A stretch of 64,000 nucleotides of DNA from Enterobacter hormaechei subsp. hoffmannii. Lineage in GTDB: Bacteria; Pseudomonadota; Gammaproteobacteria; Enterobacterales; Enterobacteriaceae. A model generated the notes under the pieces. The model made no database searches, had not been told where the DNA came from, and worked only from the letters and a program-made list of their open reading frames with translations. Made by a program: the position numbers and the translations under genes. How positions within the stretch are numbered: the stretch's first letter is position 1; the number at the start of each line of letters is the position of its first letter. This document shows, piece by piece, positions 20,106-30,848 of this stretch. Location: contig NZ_CP017186.1 in NCBI RefSeq assembly GCF_001729745.1, positions 3,534,001-3,598,000 of the forward strand, read 5' to 3'.

Positions 20106-21818
20106 TTACTCCCAGAAATCCCTTGCGGGATCGAGCACCGGGCGAATGATGCCCGCACGTACCGTAAAGTCGCCGAAGCCTTCACCCGCTTCGCGCTCTT
20201 TCGCCCAGCGTCCGATAAGCACGTCGAGGGAATCGAGAATTTCCGGCTCGGTGATGTTCTCGCGGAACATACGCGGAATTCGTGTCCCGATACGGTTACC
20301 GCCCAGATGCAGGTTATAGCGACCCGGCGCTTTCCCTACCAGACCGAGTTCGGCCAGCATCGCGCGGCCGCAGCCGTTCGGACAGCCCGTCACGCGCATA
20401 ACAATATGCTCGTCCGGAATACCGTGTTTTTCCAGAATCGCCTCCACTTTATCAGTGAAGGACGGCAGGAATCGCTCGGCTTCGGCCATCGCCAGCGGAC
20501 AGGTCGGGAACGACACGCAGGCCATTGAGTTTTCACGCTGCGCGCTCACCGCATTCATCAACCCGTGCTCGCGGGCCAGTTCTTCAATTCTCGCCTTATC
20601 GCTTTCCGGCACGCTGGCGACGATCAGGTTCTGGTTGGCGGTAATACGGAACTCGCCTTTGTGGATCTTTGCGATTTCCAGCAGGCCGGTTTTCAGCGGA
20701 CGGCCCGGATAATCAAGAATACGGCCGTTTTCGATAAACAGCGTCAGGTGCCAGTTATTGTCGATGCCTTTCACCCAGCCGATGCGATCGCCGCGACCGG
20801 TGAATTCGTAAGGGCGGATCGGCTCAAACTTGATGCCCGCGCGACGCTCCACTTCTTCTTTGAACGTCTCGACGCCTACGCGCTCAAGGGTATATTTGGT
20901 TTTCGCATTTTTACGATCGGTACGGTTACCCCAGTCGCGCTGGGTCGTAACCACCGCCTCTGCCACGGCCAGCGTGTGCTCCAGCGGCAGGAAGCCGAAC
21001 TCGCTCGCGGTGCGGGCGTAAGTTTTCTTGTTACCGTGCTCAATGGACAAACCGCCGCCCACCAGCAGGTTAAAGCCGACCAGCTTGCCGTTTTCGGCAA
21101 TCGCCACGAAGTTCATGTCGTTGGCGTGCAGGTCGATATCGTTCTGCGGCGGGATCACCACCGTGGTTTTAAACTTACGCGGCAGGTAGGTCTGGCCGAG
21201 GATCGGCTCTTCATCGGTGGTGGCGACTTTCTCCTGATCGAGCCAGATCTCCGCATAGGCACGCGTGCGTGGCAGCAGGTGCTCGGAGATCTTCTTCGCC
21301 CACTCGTACGCTTCGGCGTGCAGCTCGGACTCATACGGGTTCGAGGTGCAGAGCACGTTACGGTTCATGTCGTTGGCAGTCGCCAGCGCGTCCAGACCCA
21401 CGGAGTGCAGCATCTGGTGCACCGGCTTGACGTTCTTCTTCAGAATGCCGTGGAACTGGAAGGTCTGACGGTTGGTCAGACGAATGCTGCCGTAGATTGT
21501 GTTTTCACCGGCAAACTTGTCAATCGCCTGCCACTGTTTCGTGGTGATTACCCCGCCCGGCAGACGACAGCGCAGCAGCATCGCGTGACGCGGCTCCAGC
21601 TTCTGTTCGGCACGCTCGGCGCGGATATCGCGGTCGTCCTGTTGGTACATACCGTGGAAACGGATCAGCAGGAAGTTGTCGCCTTTGAAACCGCCGGTCA
21701 GGCCGTCATTTAAATCTTCGGCAATGGTACCGCGCAGGTAGTTGCTCTCTACCTTCATGCGCTCGGCATCAGTCAGTTTGCCTTCGACCACCAGTGGGCC
21801 AGGATGTTTTTCGCTCAT
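20106..21818 (-). CDS. cysI: Sulfite reductase hemoprotein beta subunit
   Basis: 570 residues. Reduces sulfite to sulfide with siroheme and a 4Fe-4S cluster. Cluster/siroheme cysteines are visible as [12 protein letters not shown] and [12 protein letters not shown]. The partner CysJ gene ends exactly where this one starts (shared base at 21818). CysG in the neighbouring operon makes its siroheme. Confidence 0.98.
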   Translation of the reverse strand: MSEKHPGPLVVEGKLTDAERMKVESNYLRGTIAEDLNDGLTGGFKGDNFLLIRFHGMYQQDDRDIRAERAEQKLEPRHAMLLRCRLPGGVITTKQWQAIDKFAGENTIYGSIRLTNRQTFQFHGILKKNVKPVHQMLHSVGLDALATANDMNRNVLCTSNPYESELHAEAYEWAKKISEHLLPRTRAYAEIWLDQEKVATTDEEPILGQTYLPRKFKTTVVIPPQNDIDLHANDMNFVAIAENGKLVGFNLLVGGGLSIEHGNKKTYARTASEFGFLPLEHTLAVAEAVVTTQRDWGNRTDRKNAKTKYTLERVGVETFKEEVERRAGIKFEPIRPYEFTGRGDRIGWVKGIDNNWHLTLFIENGRILDYPGRPLKTGLLEIAKIHKGEFRITANQNLIVASVPESDKARIEELAREHGLMNAVSAQRENSMACVSFPTCPLAMAEAERFLPSFTDKVEAILEKHGIPDEHIVMRVTGCPNGCGRAMLAELGLVGKAPGRYNLHLGGNRIGTRIPRMFRENITEPEILDSLDVLIGRWAKEREAGEGFGDFTVRAGIIRPVLDPARDFWE

Positions 21819-23623
21819 TAGTAGACATCTCGCTGATAACGGCGCTCTACGCGCAGCTCACTTAAAAATTCATCCGCCGTTTCGGCATCCATACCGCCGA
21901 ATTCGGCAATCACTTCCAGCAGTGCCTGCTCAACGTCTTTCGCCATGCGATTGGCGTCGCCGCAGACATAAATGTGGGCGCCGTCATTGATCCAGCGCCA
22001 CAGCTCTGCGCCCTGTTCGCGCAGTTTGTCTTGTACGTATACTTTTTCTTTCTGATCGCGGGACCAGGCCAGATCGATGCGGGTCAGCACGCCCTCTTTG
22101 ACGTAGCGCTGCCACTCAACCTGGTAGAGGAAATCTTCAGTAAAGTGCGGGTTGCCGAAGAACAGCCAGTTTTTACCCGGCGCGTCGTCTGCCGCACGCT
22201 GCTGCATAAAGGCGCGGAATGGCGCAATACCGGTGCCTGGGCCAATCATAATCACCGGCGTTTCGGGGTTCGCCGGCAGGCGGAAGTTGTCGTTGTGCTC
22301 GATAAAGACGCGAACTTCACCCTCTTCTTCCACGCGGTCTGCCAGGAAGCCTGACGCCCCACCCGCGCGCGCGCGGCCTTCGATGTCGTAACGCACCACG
22401 CCAACGGTGATGTGGACTTCGTTTTCCACTTCCGCCTGCGAGGAGGCGATGGAGTACAGGCGCGGGGTCAGCGGACGCAGCAGGCCGACCAGCTCGTCAG
22501 CATCCAGCTGTGCCGGAGAGAAACGCACCATATCGACAATCGGCGTTGTCGCCGCGTATTGCTGTAACTTCGCCTTGTCCCCGACCAGCGGAAGGAGCGA
22601 TTCGCTGCGGGTTAAGGTGGCGTAGTTTTCAACGATGTTGGCGGTGTTCACCGTCAGTTCGAAATGCCACTGGAGCGCCTCGGAGATCGAGAGCGTTTTG
22701 CCATCCACGGTAACCGGTTCATCGCCTTTCAGCCACAGCAGCTCGACCAGCTCTTTCACCAGCGCCGGATCGTTCTGATACCAGACGCCCAGCGCATCGC
22801 CAGGCTGGTAACGCAGGCCAGAGTCACCGAGATCGATTTCGATATGGCGCACGTCTTTTTCTGAATCACGGCCCGTGATTTTCTGGTTTACCGACAGGCT
22901 CGCCGTCAGTGGCGCCTCTTTCGTGTAAGGGCTGGTGTGGATTTCGTTAACGGTGGCGGCTGCGGTAACGGCGGCCTGCGCTGGCGTCTCTTTCGGGACG
23001 CGGGCCTTCAGCACCTCAACGATGCGCGCCCGCCATTCGGCGGCGGCAGCCTGGTATTCCACGTCAGCGTCAACGCGATCCAGCAGGCGCTCTGCGCCCA
23101 GCTCCGCCAGCTTGCTGTCGAAATCTTTACCGGACTGGCAGAAAAATTCATAGGACGTATCACCGAGGCCGAAGACGGCAAAGGCGGTGCCCTCGAGCTT
23201 TGGCGCTTTTTTCGAGAACAGGAACTTATGCAGTGCGACGGCTTCTTCAGCAGGCTCACCTTCCCCCTGCGTTGACGCCACCACCACCAGCAGTTTTTCT
23301 GACGCGATCTGTTTGAATTTATAATCCCCGGCGTTGACCAGGTTAACGTTCAGCTTCGCGGCGAGCAGGTCATCACGCAGCGCTTCGGCCACACGACGGG
23401 CATTACCCGTTTGCGAAGCGGAGATAAGCGTGATGGCAGGAATTTCAACGGCCGTTGGCGGGACGCCTGCCACAGCACCCGGCTGCTGGTTCAGCATTCC
23501 CCAGAAATAGCCGGAGACCCAGGCAAGCTGGGTGGGTGAAAAATCGGAAGTCGCGGCCTGGAGGCGCGCCAGTTGCTCCGGGTTAAGGGGAAGCAAATTT
23601 GAAGGTGGGGCCTGTGTTGTCAT
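21818..23623 (-). CDS. cysJ: Sulfite reductase flavoprotein alpha subunit
   Basis: 601 residues. An FMN flavodoxin domain (about 62-205, [16 protein letters not shown]) is followed by a ferredoxin-NADP-reductase-like FAD/NADPH module ([19 protein letters not shown] for [17 protein letters not shown] for [14 protein letters not shown] at the C-terminus). It passes electrons from NADPH to CysI. First gene of the operon; the upstream 303 bases are shared with queD. Confidence 0.98.
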   Translation of the reverse strand: MTTQAPPSNLLPLNPEQLARLQAATSDFSPTQLAWVSGYFWGMLNQQPGAVAGVPPTAVEIPAITLISASQTGNARRVAEALRDDLLAAKLNVNLVNAGDYKFKQIASEKLLVVVASTQGEGEPAEEAVALHKFLFSKKAPKLEGTAFAVFGLGDTSYEFFCQSGKDFDSKLAELGAERLLDRVDADVEYQAAAAEWRARIVEVLKARVPKETPAQAAVTAAATVNEIHTSPYTKEAPLTASLSVNQKITGRDSEKDVRHIEIDLGDSGLRYQPGDALGVWYQNDPALVKELVELLWLKGDEPVTVDGKTLSISEALQWHFELTVNTANIVENYATLTRSESLLPLVGDKAKLQQYAATTPIVDMVRFSPAQLDADELVGLLRPLTPRLYSIASSQAEVENEVHITVGVVRYDIEGRARAGGASGFLADRVEEEGEVRVFIEHNDNFRLPANPETPVIMIGPGTGIAPFRAFMQQRAADDAPGKNWLFFGNPHFTEDFLYQVEWQRYVKEGVLTRIDLAWSRDQKEKVYVQDKLREQGAELWRWINDGAHIYVCGDANRMAKDVEQALLEVIAEFGGMDAETADEFLSELRVERRYQRDVY

Positions 23624-23926
23624 GCGTCGTTATGTTCCAGTAGCAAAGCGGACTTTAAGCGAATAAATCCAAACTGAAGATAAGGTTAACGGCGGGGATA
23701 ATAACAATTAAAGAAGGGATGGAAATAATTAATAACCAAATGGACTAACCTGTTTTAGTTATCGTTCTTAACGATAAAAGCGATTAAATAACCATATGAA
23801 ATAAAACAACAAAAGTCGATAAACACCATGAATACGAGGCGGTGACCGTTCAGAGCCGTTTTAGTTAATGATAAAAATTGTGCTTTCCGGTACTATGCGG
23901 CGGTTTTTTCCGCATTCCTGAGAGCT
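23624..23926. promoter_or_regulatory. Divergent cysJ/queD control region
   Basis: 303 AT-rich bases without a gene. A perfect inverted repeat TTATCGTT-CTT-AACGATAA lies at 23759-23777. A TACTAT hexamer at 23891-23896 is a possible -10 for queD. CysB control of cysJ is expected from E. coli, but I cannot assign the palindrome to CysB. Confidence 0.45.
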
Positions 23927-24292
23927 ATGATGTCCACCACACTGTTTAAAGATTTCACCTTCGAAGCCGCACACCACCTTCCACACGTTCCTGCCGGGCA
24001 CAAATGTGGCCGCCTGCATGGACACTCGTTTATGGTGCGTCTTGAAATCACCGGTGAAGTCGATCCCCATACGGGCTGGATCATGGACTTTGCCGAACTG
24101 AAGGCCGCGTTTAAGCCGACCTACGATCGTCTCGATCACTACTATCTGAATGATATTCCGGGCCTTGAAAACCCGACCAGCGAAGTGCTGGCGAAATGGA
24201 TTTGGGATCAGATGAAACCGCTTGTGCCGCTGCTGAGCGCGGTAATGATCAAAGAGACCTGCACGGCAGGCTGCGTCTACCGCGGGGAGTGA
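23927..24292 (+). CDS. queD: 6-carboxy-5,6,7,8-tetrahydropterin synthase
   Basis: 121 residues, the E. coli length. Converts dihydroneopterin triphosphate to CPH4, the first committed step of queuosine synthesis. The zinc ligands and catalytic Cys are in [23 protein letters not shown]. Start could be 23927 or the next codon at 23930 (both ATG). It overlaps the convergent AraC gene by 16 bases at the 3' end. Confidence 0.97.
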   Translation: MMSTTLFKDFTFEAAHHLPHVPAGHKCGRLHGHSFMVRLEITGEVDPHTGWIMDFAELKAAFKPTYDRLDHYYLNDIPGLENPTSEVLAKWIWDQMKPLVPLLSAVMIKETCTAGCVYRGE

Positions 24293-26631
24293 ATCTCCTC
24301 CGTTTCGGCCTCAAGAGGCACGAGCGGCGTAAACTCATAGAGCACCAGCGCATTACTCTCCAGTGATTCTGTCAGTTGCCAGCCGTCATCAATGCGTTCA
24401 TCGTACAGGGAAAGCGTTGGACGCGCTTTATGCGCTATCCAGCGCCACATCTCTTCGTCAGGGCCGCTTTCGCTGCCTACCCCTTCAAGCAACGGATAGA
24501 GCGCGCCGTTATGCTGATCGAAAAGATGGCGTTTAATTCGCCAAATACCGCGCATTCCCTTCAGGTGTAAATGATACTGCTGGCGAAAACGCTGGATGAA
24601 TGCTTCTTCACTGGAAAGGAGCGGATTAAAAACCACCACATTACGCAGCAGCAACTGGTAACCATTGTGATGGCGCGTGAGCAGAACACGCCCGTCGTTT
24701 ACCAGCACCTCGCCCCGCAGGCGTTGCCAGAGCCAGAGTACCCAATAAACCGGCCGTGGAAGACCATGGTTGTACTGTAGCGCAAGGCTTGACGTATCGA
24801 TGGTGTTGTTCGCACGGGCTTCACCCTGAAGGCCCGAATTGAGCCAGAATCCCCCTAGCCAGACCTGTTCCGATAGCCCGAGCAGGCTCTGCATCAGCAG
24901 CGCCCCACGAAAAAACCAGCCGTTTGTCGCCCGCGTGTTCCCGGTGAGGGTATTCCAGGAGAGAAGCCAGACGGGAAGCGAACATTTGTGCAGACGAAGG
25001 GCGGCGATAATCTGGCGGATCTTCTGTACCGGATAATTTTCTGTAGAAGAGAGTTGGGCTGGCTCCCGCTGCGCAGGATCGAGAAGTTCATTGGCATCGG
25101 CTGAACAGGCAAGAAAATCGGCCTGCATCAGGATGGCTGAGCTGAACAGGGTATTGTCGCTCACGCCCGCGCTGTCGGGTGAAAATCGATGCCATAAACC
25201 AAACTTTGCCTGTGGCAGATAGTTGCGTATGACGTTTTGCTGCGCCAGCCAGACCTGCTCCCGGGTCTCCTCACTCGCCTGTGTTGACCAGTGCATGACA
25301 AAGTGCCAGCCCGCGGTGATCTCGGGCGAAAAATGATTGACCGACCGTTGTAAAAAACGGGCAAGTAGATCGCGACGGGTCGTTACGCCGGTGTGCAGCA
25401 GCACCGTCCATTGCTTTTTTGCCAGCCAGGTGAAGAGCTGATGCAGATTGTACCAGCAGGCGTAGCCCGCCATCTGGGGGTCATCCCACCCGGTGGCAAA
25501 CAGACGGCTGCTGAGAAAAGGTTCGGCGATATCAATTCCCTCTATGGGAATGGCCTCATTTATCGCTTCAAGATTCTGACGAACGTCCTCACGCAGTAAA
25601 TCGTCGAGCTCACGCAGGGTAATGACCACCCGCATACGACGCAGCGAGGTGGAGAGAGGATTAAGCTGCTCAAGATCCAGTGTCTGCTCCTGCTGCGGTC
25701 GATCGATAAGCGGGGAGGCTCCCCAGCCGCGCGCCACCGGTTCATTGAGCAGGCTAAACAGTTTATCCATGGCCACCGGATAGCGCTGCTCACACCTGTC
25801 CGTACGAACACGTGTGGCCTCCGGGTGCTGGCGTCGGGACTTACGAAACTCACCCGGGGACATATTGTGAACACGCCGAAACCGATCGGTCATCATACGC
25901 GTGCTGGCGAAACCCTGCTCAAGCGCAATCTGATGCAGCGGTCGGTTCGTCAGACGGAGCGCGTCAGCCGCCTTTTCCAGCCGCAGGGTAGTGATGTACT
26001 GCATGAAACTGATCCCCACCTCCTTTCTAAAGAGACGAGAGAGCCAGGCTTCAGAGACATATTCACTCGCGGCGATTTCCGCAAGCGTAATACGGCGAGA
26101 ATAACTGGCATTGATCCGCTCTATCACCCGGGCAATGCGTTTGCTGTGCGCTGGGGAAAGTTCACGGGACAAAAACCGGGCGGGCTGCTGAAAGCGGCTG
26201 GTCAGCAACAGCAATATCTCGCTCAGCCAGCGGTACGCCTCCAGCCGGTAGCGGTGTGGGTCGTTGATGAGGGTGACCACAAGAAGCTGGCGCAGCAGAT
26301 CGCGAAGCGCATCGCATTGGGGCCAGACGCCTCCGGCTTCTGCCGGTATAGCGTAATCATGGACAAAAAAATCATTGCAGAGCTGGACCACCCAGCGCCC
26401 GGAAAGGGACACGCGCAGGGTGATATTTGCCGTTTCGCTCGTGAACTGCCAGCGCCGATGACGGTTGATGATGGCAAGGGTATTGGCCTCCAGGATGTCA
26501 CGTCCCACATCGGTATTCAGCTCAGCCCGCCCTTCCAGCACCCAGAGCAACGTTAGCGTATCGCCTTCATCCTCCACGCAGTGGCGAATGTCCTGGATCT
26601 CCACCCAAAATTCATCTCCCCGCTGATTCAT
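24277..26631 (-). CDS. AraC-family regulator fused to a GH39-like, probably non-catalytic domain
   Basis: 784 residues from the ATG at 26631, which follows GAGGGGAAAG; earlier in-frame ATGs at 26652 and 26643 lack such a site. Residues 5-100 look like an AraC sensor barrel. Residues 180-265 are a double helix-turn-helix ([20 protein letters not shown], then [28 protein letters not shown]). The remaining 500 residues resemble a GH39 xylosidase-type TIM barrel with a C-terminal beta domain: [12 protein letters not shown] (554-565) aligns by eye with the nucleophile motif hhTEWNT, with Ser558 at the Glu position, and [10 protein letters not shown] (442-451) with the WNEP acid/base motif, also lacking Glu. 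It therefore probably binds a sugar rather than cutting it. Divergent from an amidohydrolase-MFS pair, its likely targets. Confidence 0.72.
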   Translation of the reverse strand: MNQRGDEFWVEIQDIRHCVEDEGDTLTLLWVLEGRAELNTDVGRDILEANTLAIINRHRRWQFTSETANITLRVSLSGRWVVQLCNDFFVHDYAIPAEAGGVWPQCDALRDLLRQLLVVTLINDPHRYRLEAYRWLSEILLLLTSRFQQPARFLSRELSPAHSKRIARVIERINASYSRRITLAEIAASEYVSEAWLSRLFRKEVGISFMQYITTLRLEKAADALRLTNRPLHQIALEQGFASTRMMTDRFRRVHNMSPGEFRKSRRQHPEATRVRTDRCEQRYPVAMDKLFSLLNEPVARGWGASPLIDRPQQEQTLDLEQLNPLSTSLRRMRVVITLRELDDLLREDVRQNLEAINEAIPIEGIDIAEPFLSSRLFATGWDDPQMAGYACWYNLHQLFTWLAKKQWTVLLHTGVTTRRDLLARFLQRSVNHFSPEITAGWHFVMHWSTQASEETREQVWLAQQNVIRNYLPQAKFGLWHRFSPDSAGVSDNTLFSSAILMQADFLACSADANELLDPAQREPAQLSSTENYPVQKIRQIIAALRLHKCSLPVWLLSWNTLTGNTRATNGWFFRGALLMQSLLGLSEQVWLGGFWLNSGLQGEARANNTIDTSSLALQYNHGLPRPVYWVLWLWQRLRGEVLVNDGRVLLTRHHNGYQLLLRNVVVFNPLLSSEEAFIQRFRQQYHLHLKGMRGIWRIKRHLFDQHNGALYPLLEGVGSESGPDEEMWRWIAHKARPTLSLYDERIDDGWQLTESLESNALVLYEFTPLVPLEAETEEIHSPR

Positions 26632-26802
26632 CTTTCCCCTCATCAAAGACAAATAATGACCGGCTCTTTTTTGTCATAACGGAATTGTATGAAAAACAAT
26701 CAAAACAAAACCGTCGCTTTACAACAAAAAAATGCATTTTCTGGCAGTGCGATCGTCATAGACTCGAAATTATCACCGTTTGGCATAAAAAGGATAACAA
26801 AA
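26632..26802. promoter_or_regulatory. Divergent promoter region of AraC/GH39-like regulator and amidohydrolase operon
   Basis: 171 AT-rich bases. Two short inverted repeats are visible: ATGAC (26656-26660) with GTCAT (26673-26677), and ATTGT (26684-26688) with ACAAT (26696-26700). AraC proteins more often bind direct repeats, so these are only candidates. AGGAT at 26791-26795 is the ribosome-binding site for the rightward operon. Confidence 0.4.
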
Positions 26803-27972
26803 ATGACACATCCAATTATCGAAGCTCTGCGCGGCAAAGAAGCCCAGTTCACTGAATTACGTCGCTATTTTCATCAGCATCCTGAAATTGGTTTTGAGGA
26901 GCACAATACGAGCGATCGCGTTGCGGCGTTGCTTGAGGATTGGGGATATGAGGTTCATCGCGGCCTGGCGAAAACCGGTGTGGTCGGCACGCTGAAGGTG
27001 GGTAACGGGCCTAAACGCCTGGGTCTGCGCGCCGACATGGATGCGCTGCCTATGCAGGAAAACAGCGGCAAGGCCTGGAGCAGTACCGTTGAGGGTAAAT
27101 TCCACGGCTGCGGTCATGACGGCCACACCACAACGCTCCTGTATGCAGCGGAGTACCTGGCACGCACCCGCAATTTTAACGGCACGCTGCACCTTATTTT
27201 TCAGCCTGCGGAAGAACTTCTGTATGGCGGACGCGTTATGGTAGAGGACGGTTTGTTTGACCTGTTCCCCTGCGACCACATTTTTGGTCTGCACAATATG
27301 CCGTCACAGCCCGTCGGAAAAATTGGTCTGCGCGATGGCGCCATGATGGCCTCTTCCGACACCCTTCATATTGAGGTTAACGGCGTGGGGGGGCACGGCG
27401 CGGTGCCAGAACATACCGTAGATGCCACCCTGGTTGCCTGTCATATCACTATCGCTTTGCAGTCCATTGTTTCGCGCAATATCACCCCTTTTCAGCCTGC
27501 CGTCGTTACCGTAGGCAGCATTCAGGCTGGACATGCCCCCAACATCATCAACGACAAAGTATTGATGAAACTTACCGTGCGCACGCTGGATGAAAGCGTG
27601 CGGCAAACCGTGCTACAGCGCATCCATGATATCGCCGTTGCGCAGGCGGAAAGTTTCAATGCCACGGCTACCATTCGACACATTAATGGCAGCCCGGTAC
27701 TGAAAAACAATCCGCAAGCCAATGAGATGGTGCGCAACGTCGCCACCGATCTGTTCGGTCAGGATTCCGTCGCGGAGGTGAATGCGTTTATGGGCAGCGA
27801 GGACTTTGCGTTCATGCTCGAGAAAAATCCCAATGGCTGTTATTTCACCCTTGGCGCTGGCGATGAGCCTGACCGCTGCATGGTGCATAACCCGGGCTAC
27901 GACTTTAACGACACTATTCTCCTCACCGGCGCGGCGCTGTGGGCCGCACTGACCGAACACTATCTGCGCTGA
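26803..27972 (+). CDS. M20-family amidohydrolase (hippurate/N-acyl-amino-acid hydrolase type)
   Basis: 389 residues from the ATG at 26803 after AGGAT; an upstream ATG at 26689 would add 38 atypical residues. M20D features: RADMDALPM (76-84), HGCGHDGHT (101-109), FQPAEE (133-138), HN (164-165) and GSEDFAF near the C-terminus supply the metal ligands and catalytic Glu. Relatives cut N-acyl or N-aryl amino acids such as hippurate or indole-acetyl amino acids. No signal peptide, so cytoplasmic. The MFS gene follows by 27 bases, suggesting import of a conjugate then hydrolysis. The substrate is not readable. Confidence 0.85.
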   Translation: MTHPIIEALRGKEAQFTELRRYFHQHPEIGFEEHNTSDRVAALLEDWGYEVHRGLAKTGVVGTLKVGNGPKRLGLRADMDALPMQENSGKAWSSTVEGKFHGCGHDGHTTTLLYAAEYLARTRNFNGTLHLIFQPAEELLYGGRVMVEDGLFDLFPCDHIFGLHNMPSQPVGKIGLRDGAMMASSDTLHIEVNGVGGHGAVPEHTVDATLVACHITIALQSIVSRNITPFQPAVVTVGSIQAGHAPNIINDKVLMKLTVRTLDESVRQTVLQRIHDIAVAQAESFNATATIRHINGSPVLKNNPQANEMVRNVATDLFGQDSVAEVNAFMGSEDFAFMLEKNPNGCYFTLGAGDEPDRCMVHNPGYDFNDTILLTGAALWAALTEHYLR

Positions 27973-27999
27973 TTCGCACCTTCCCGGGAGGGCTGCATT

Positions 28000-29397
28000 A
28001 TGAGTACCGTTTCCCTGACAGACGCATCCGCCTACGCCGGTAACGATCGGCTGCTGGCGGGTATCGTCATGAGCGTTCTGACCTTCTGGCTGTTTGCCCA
28101 GTCGGTTATCAACGTGGTTCCGGCCATGCAGAATAACCTCGACATTGCCCTCGAAACCCTTACGCTGGCCGTCAGCCTGAGCGCGTTGTTTAGCGGCTGT
28201 TTTGTCGTAGCCTGCGGTGGGTTTGCCGATAAGTTTGGGCGCATGCGCCTGACCATGACAGGCCTGATTTTGAGCATGATCGGAAGCGGTCTGCTGTTCA
28301 TTTCATGGGAGCCCGTCCTGTTTCTGTTGGGAAGAGCGATACAGGGGCTATCCGCGGCCTGCATCATGCCCGCCACGCTGGCGCTGATTAAGACCTGGTA
28401 TGAAGGGAAAGCACGCCAGCGCGCAATCAGCTTCTGGGTTATTGGTTCATGGGGCGGGAGTGGCCTGAGCTCGTTTGTGGGAGGCGCCATCGCCACCACG
28501 CTGGGCTGGCGCTGGATTTTTATTTTGTCGATAGTGGTGGCTCTGGTCGCGCTATTGCTTATCCGCGCCACGCCGGAAAGCCGCAGCCCTGATGCGTGTC
28601 GACACAAGCTGGATATCAGCGGCCTGGTGAGTTTTGTCCTTATGCTGGTGCTGTTCAATCTGTTTATCAGCAAAGGACACAGCTGGGGCTGGAGCAGCAG
28701 TTTATCGCTTCTTGTACTGTGTGGAGCCGTGATTGCACTGATGTGCTTTGTCGTTACCGGGCGGCGGAAGGGCGATGCGGCGTTGATCGATTTCGCCCTG
28801 TTTAAAAACCGTGCCTATAGCGCCTCGGTATTCTCAAATTTCCTGCTCAACGGCTGCATTGGCACCATGATGATCGCCAGCATCTGGTTGCAGCAAGGCC
28901 ATCATCTGTCACCGCTACAGACCGGCATGATGACGCTGGGGTATCTGGTTACCGTACTGGCGATGATCCGGGTGGGTGAAAAACTGCTTCAGCGCTATGG
29001 CGCCAGGCTGCCGATGATGACCGGCCCGCTGCTGACCGCAACAGGTATTACGCTGATTTCATGCACCTTCTTAAGCAAAGAGGTCTACATTGTCACCGTC
29101 TTTCTGAGCAATATTTTATTCGGGCTGGGGCTCGGATGTTACGCCACGCCCTCAACGGACACGGCGGTAATGAATGCCCCTGAAAACAAAGTGGGGGTGG
29201 CTTCAGGGATCTATAAGATGGGCAGTTCCCTGGGCGGCGCAATGGGGATCGCGGTCACCGCATCGCTGTACGCCCTATGGCTGCCGATGGGAACGGCCAG
29301 TGCCGCGCAGTATGCCTTGCTTTTCAACAGTGCGATTTGTCTTGGGTCAGCCGTAGTGACCTGGGCATTACTGCCAACAACAAAAGCCCCGCGTTAA
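28000..29397 (+). CDS. MFS transporter (14-segment DHA2-like)
   Basis: 465 residues with roughly 14 hydrophobic segments. GFADKFGRMRLTMTG is the loop 2-3 motif A, and VIGSWGGSGLSSFVGGAIATTLGWRWIFI is the family helix 5-6 region. Homologs include multidrug exporters; pairing with an M20 amidohydrolase could equally mean substrate uptake, so direction is unresolved. Its stop codon lies in the loop of a hairpin that terminates the convergent queE transcript. Confidence 0.85.
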   Translation: MSTVSLTDASAYAGNDRLLAGIVMSVLTFWLFAQSVINVVPAMQNNLDIALETLTLAVSLSALFSGCFVVACGGFADKFGRMRLTMTGLILSMIGSGLLFISWEPVLFLLGRAIQGLSAACIMPATLALIKTWYEGKARQRAISFWVIGSWGGSGLSSFVGGAIATTLGWRWIFILSIVVALVALLLIRATPESRSPDACRHKLDISGLVSFVLMLVLFNLFISKGHSWGWSSSLSLLVLCGAVIALMCFVVTGRRKGDAALIDFALFKNRAYSASVFSNFLLNGCIGTMMIASIWLQQGHHLSPLQTGMMTLGYLVTVLAMIRVGEKLLQRYGARLPMMTGPLLTATGITLISCTFLSKEVYIVTVFLSNILFGLGLGCYATPSTDTAVMNAPENKVGVASGIYKMGSSLGGAMGIAVTASLYALWLPMGTASAAQYALLFNSAICLGSAVVTWALLPTTKAPR

Positions 29398-29404
29398 GCG
29401 GGGC
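29382..29404 (-). terminator. queE terminator, overlapping the MFS 3' end
   Basis: GCCCCGC-TTAAC-GCGGGGC read on the minus strand, followed by TTTTGTT. The hairpin lies just past the queE stop and contains the stop codon of the opposing gene. No T run follows on the plus strand. Confidence 0.75.
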
Positions 29405-29414
29405 CACAAAAGTA

Positions 29415-30086
29415 TCAGGCAATGTTCAGATATTTGTGCGTCTGCATCGACAGGCGCCAGTTGCGGGCGATACAGGTTTCAATGCACAGACGGGTTGCAT
29501 CGTCTTTCTGGCTGATAGGCTGTAGCGCGATCACGCGCTGCTTTTCGTCCGTCAGCGTCGCCAGCAGTTCGTCCAGCGCTTCGATGTCACGCACGCGCCC
29601 CACCGGATGTTTGATCTCATCCGCACGCTCAAGCGCCTGCGACAGTACGTCATAACCGCCGCGCATATTCACTTTCGGTGAAACCGTTACCCACGTTGAA
29701 TGGGAGCAGCGCACTTCATGGGTACCGCTGGTTTCGATCTGACAGCTATAGCCGTTCTTCTCGAGCAGTTCGGTGAGGGGCATCAGATCGTGAATGCAGG
29801 GTTCCCCACCGGTGATCACCACGTGCCGCGCCGTCCAGCCCTGACGACCAATTATGGCAAGCAGATCTTCCGCGCTGCCCGCGCCCCATTTATCGCTCTC
29901 TTTGGTTTTCGCCAGAATGCTGAACAGCGACACTTCCCGATCTGCGAGCTTATCCCACGTATGTTTGGTATCACACCAGGCGCAGCCAACCGGGCATCCC
30001 TGTAAACGAATAAAGATAGCGGGAACGCCGGTAAAGTAACCCTCGCCTTGCAGGGTCTGGAACATCTCGTTAATCGGGTACTGCAT
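29415..30086 (-). CDS. queE: 7-carboxy-7-deazaguanine synthase (radical SAM)
   Basis: 223 residues from the ATG at 30086; a TTG two codons upstream is the only alternative. Radical SAM enzyme that converts CPH4 to 7-carboxy-7-deazaguanine. The cluster motif is CPVGCAWC (CX3CX2C), and GGEP follows in VVITGGEPCIH. It acts after QueD (6 kb away) and before QueC (not in the window) and QueF (52.4 kb). Confidence 0.97.
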   Translation of the reverse strand: MQYPINEMFQTLQGEGYFTGVPAIFIRLQGCPVGCAWCDTKHTWDKLADREVSLFSILAKTKESDKWGAGSAEDLLAIIGRQGWTARHVVITGGEPCIHDLMPLTELLEKNGYSCQIETSGTHEVRCSHSTWVTVSPKVNMRGGYDVLSQALERADEIKHPVGRVRDIEALDELLATLTDEKQRVIALQPISQKDDATRLCIETCIARNWRLSMQTHKYLNIA

Positions 30087-30140
30087 AGTCAACTCTGTTA
30101 AGGGAATAAACGATAAGTATCGCAGATCCCCGTCAGATGA

Positions 30141-30848
30141 TCATGCTCCATCGGTGCTTTGCGCGCCAATTGCCGCCATAAACCGTTCCGTAATTTGCTG
30201 CGGTCGGGTGATCGCCCCGCCGACGACAACCGTATGCGCCCCCAACTCCAGACACCTGGCCGCGCGATCGGGGGTATCCACGTTACCTTCGGCAATCACG
30301 GGGATCGTGACGGCAGACAGCACCTCTTTCAAAAACGCGCAGTCATTTTCCGGTAGCGAATGGCCCGCGGTCTCTGCCGTATAACCGTAAAGGGTGGTTC
30401 CGACACAATCAAACCCCAGCGCCTGGGCGGTCACGGCCTCCTGCACGGTGGCAATATCCGCCATCAGCAGCAGCGAAGGGTAACGGGTGCGGATCTGCGC
30501 GATCAGCATGTCCAGCGATACGCCACCGGGCCGTTTCCGGGCGGTCGCATCCAGCGCAACGATGTCCGGGGCGACCGCCATCAGCTCATCCACTTCTTTG
30601 AGCGTCGCGGTGATAAACACCTCGCTATCCGGATAGTCCCGTTTGATGATGCCGATGACCGGCAGTGAGACCAGCCCTTTGATAGCCTTGATATCCACCA
30701 CGCTATTGGCGCGGATCGCAGCGGCACCGCCCTGGGCTGCTGCCAGCGCCATTCGCGACATAATAAACGGGCTGTGCAGCGGTTCATTTTCCAGCGCCTG
30801 GCAGGAGACGACCAGTTTTCCTTTCAGGTTATCCAGTACAGTTTTCAT
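30141..30848 (-). CDS. nanE: N-acetylmannosamine-6-phosphate 2-epimerase
   Basis: 235 residues of the NanE beta/alpha barrel family. Converts ManNAc-6-P to GlcNAc-6-P. Family segments: [24 protein letters not shown] (catalytic Lys69), [13 protein letters not shown] and [11 protein letters not shown] (catalytic Glu). The start codon overlaps the stop of the PTS gene at one base, so the two form one operon. No sialic acid lyase or ManNAc kinase is next to it; the PTS would supply the phosphate instead. Confidence 0.92.
   Translation of the reverse strand: MKTVLDNLKGKLVVSCQALENEPLHSPFIMSRMALAAAQGGAAAIRANSVVDIKAIKGLVSLPVIGIIKRDYPDSEVFITATLKEVDELMAVAPDIVALDATARKRPGGVSLDMLIAQIRTRYPSLLLMADIATVQEAVTAQALGFDCVGTTLYGYTAETAGHSLPENDCAFLKEVLSAVTIPVIAEGNVDTPDRAARCLELGAHTVVVGGAITRPQQITERFMAAIGAQSTDGA

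Noticed and set aside
20565..21713. 382-codon frame opposite cysI
   Set aside because: Antisense to a certain gene; no start signal or domain.
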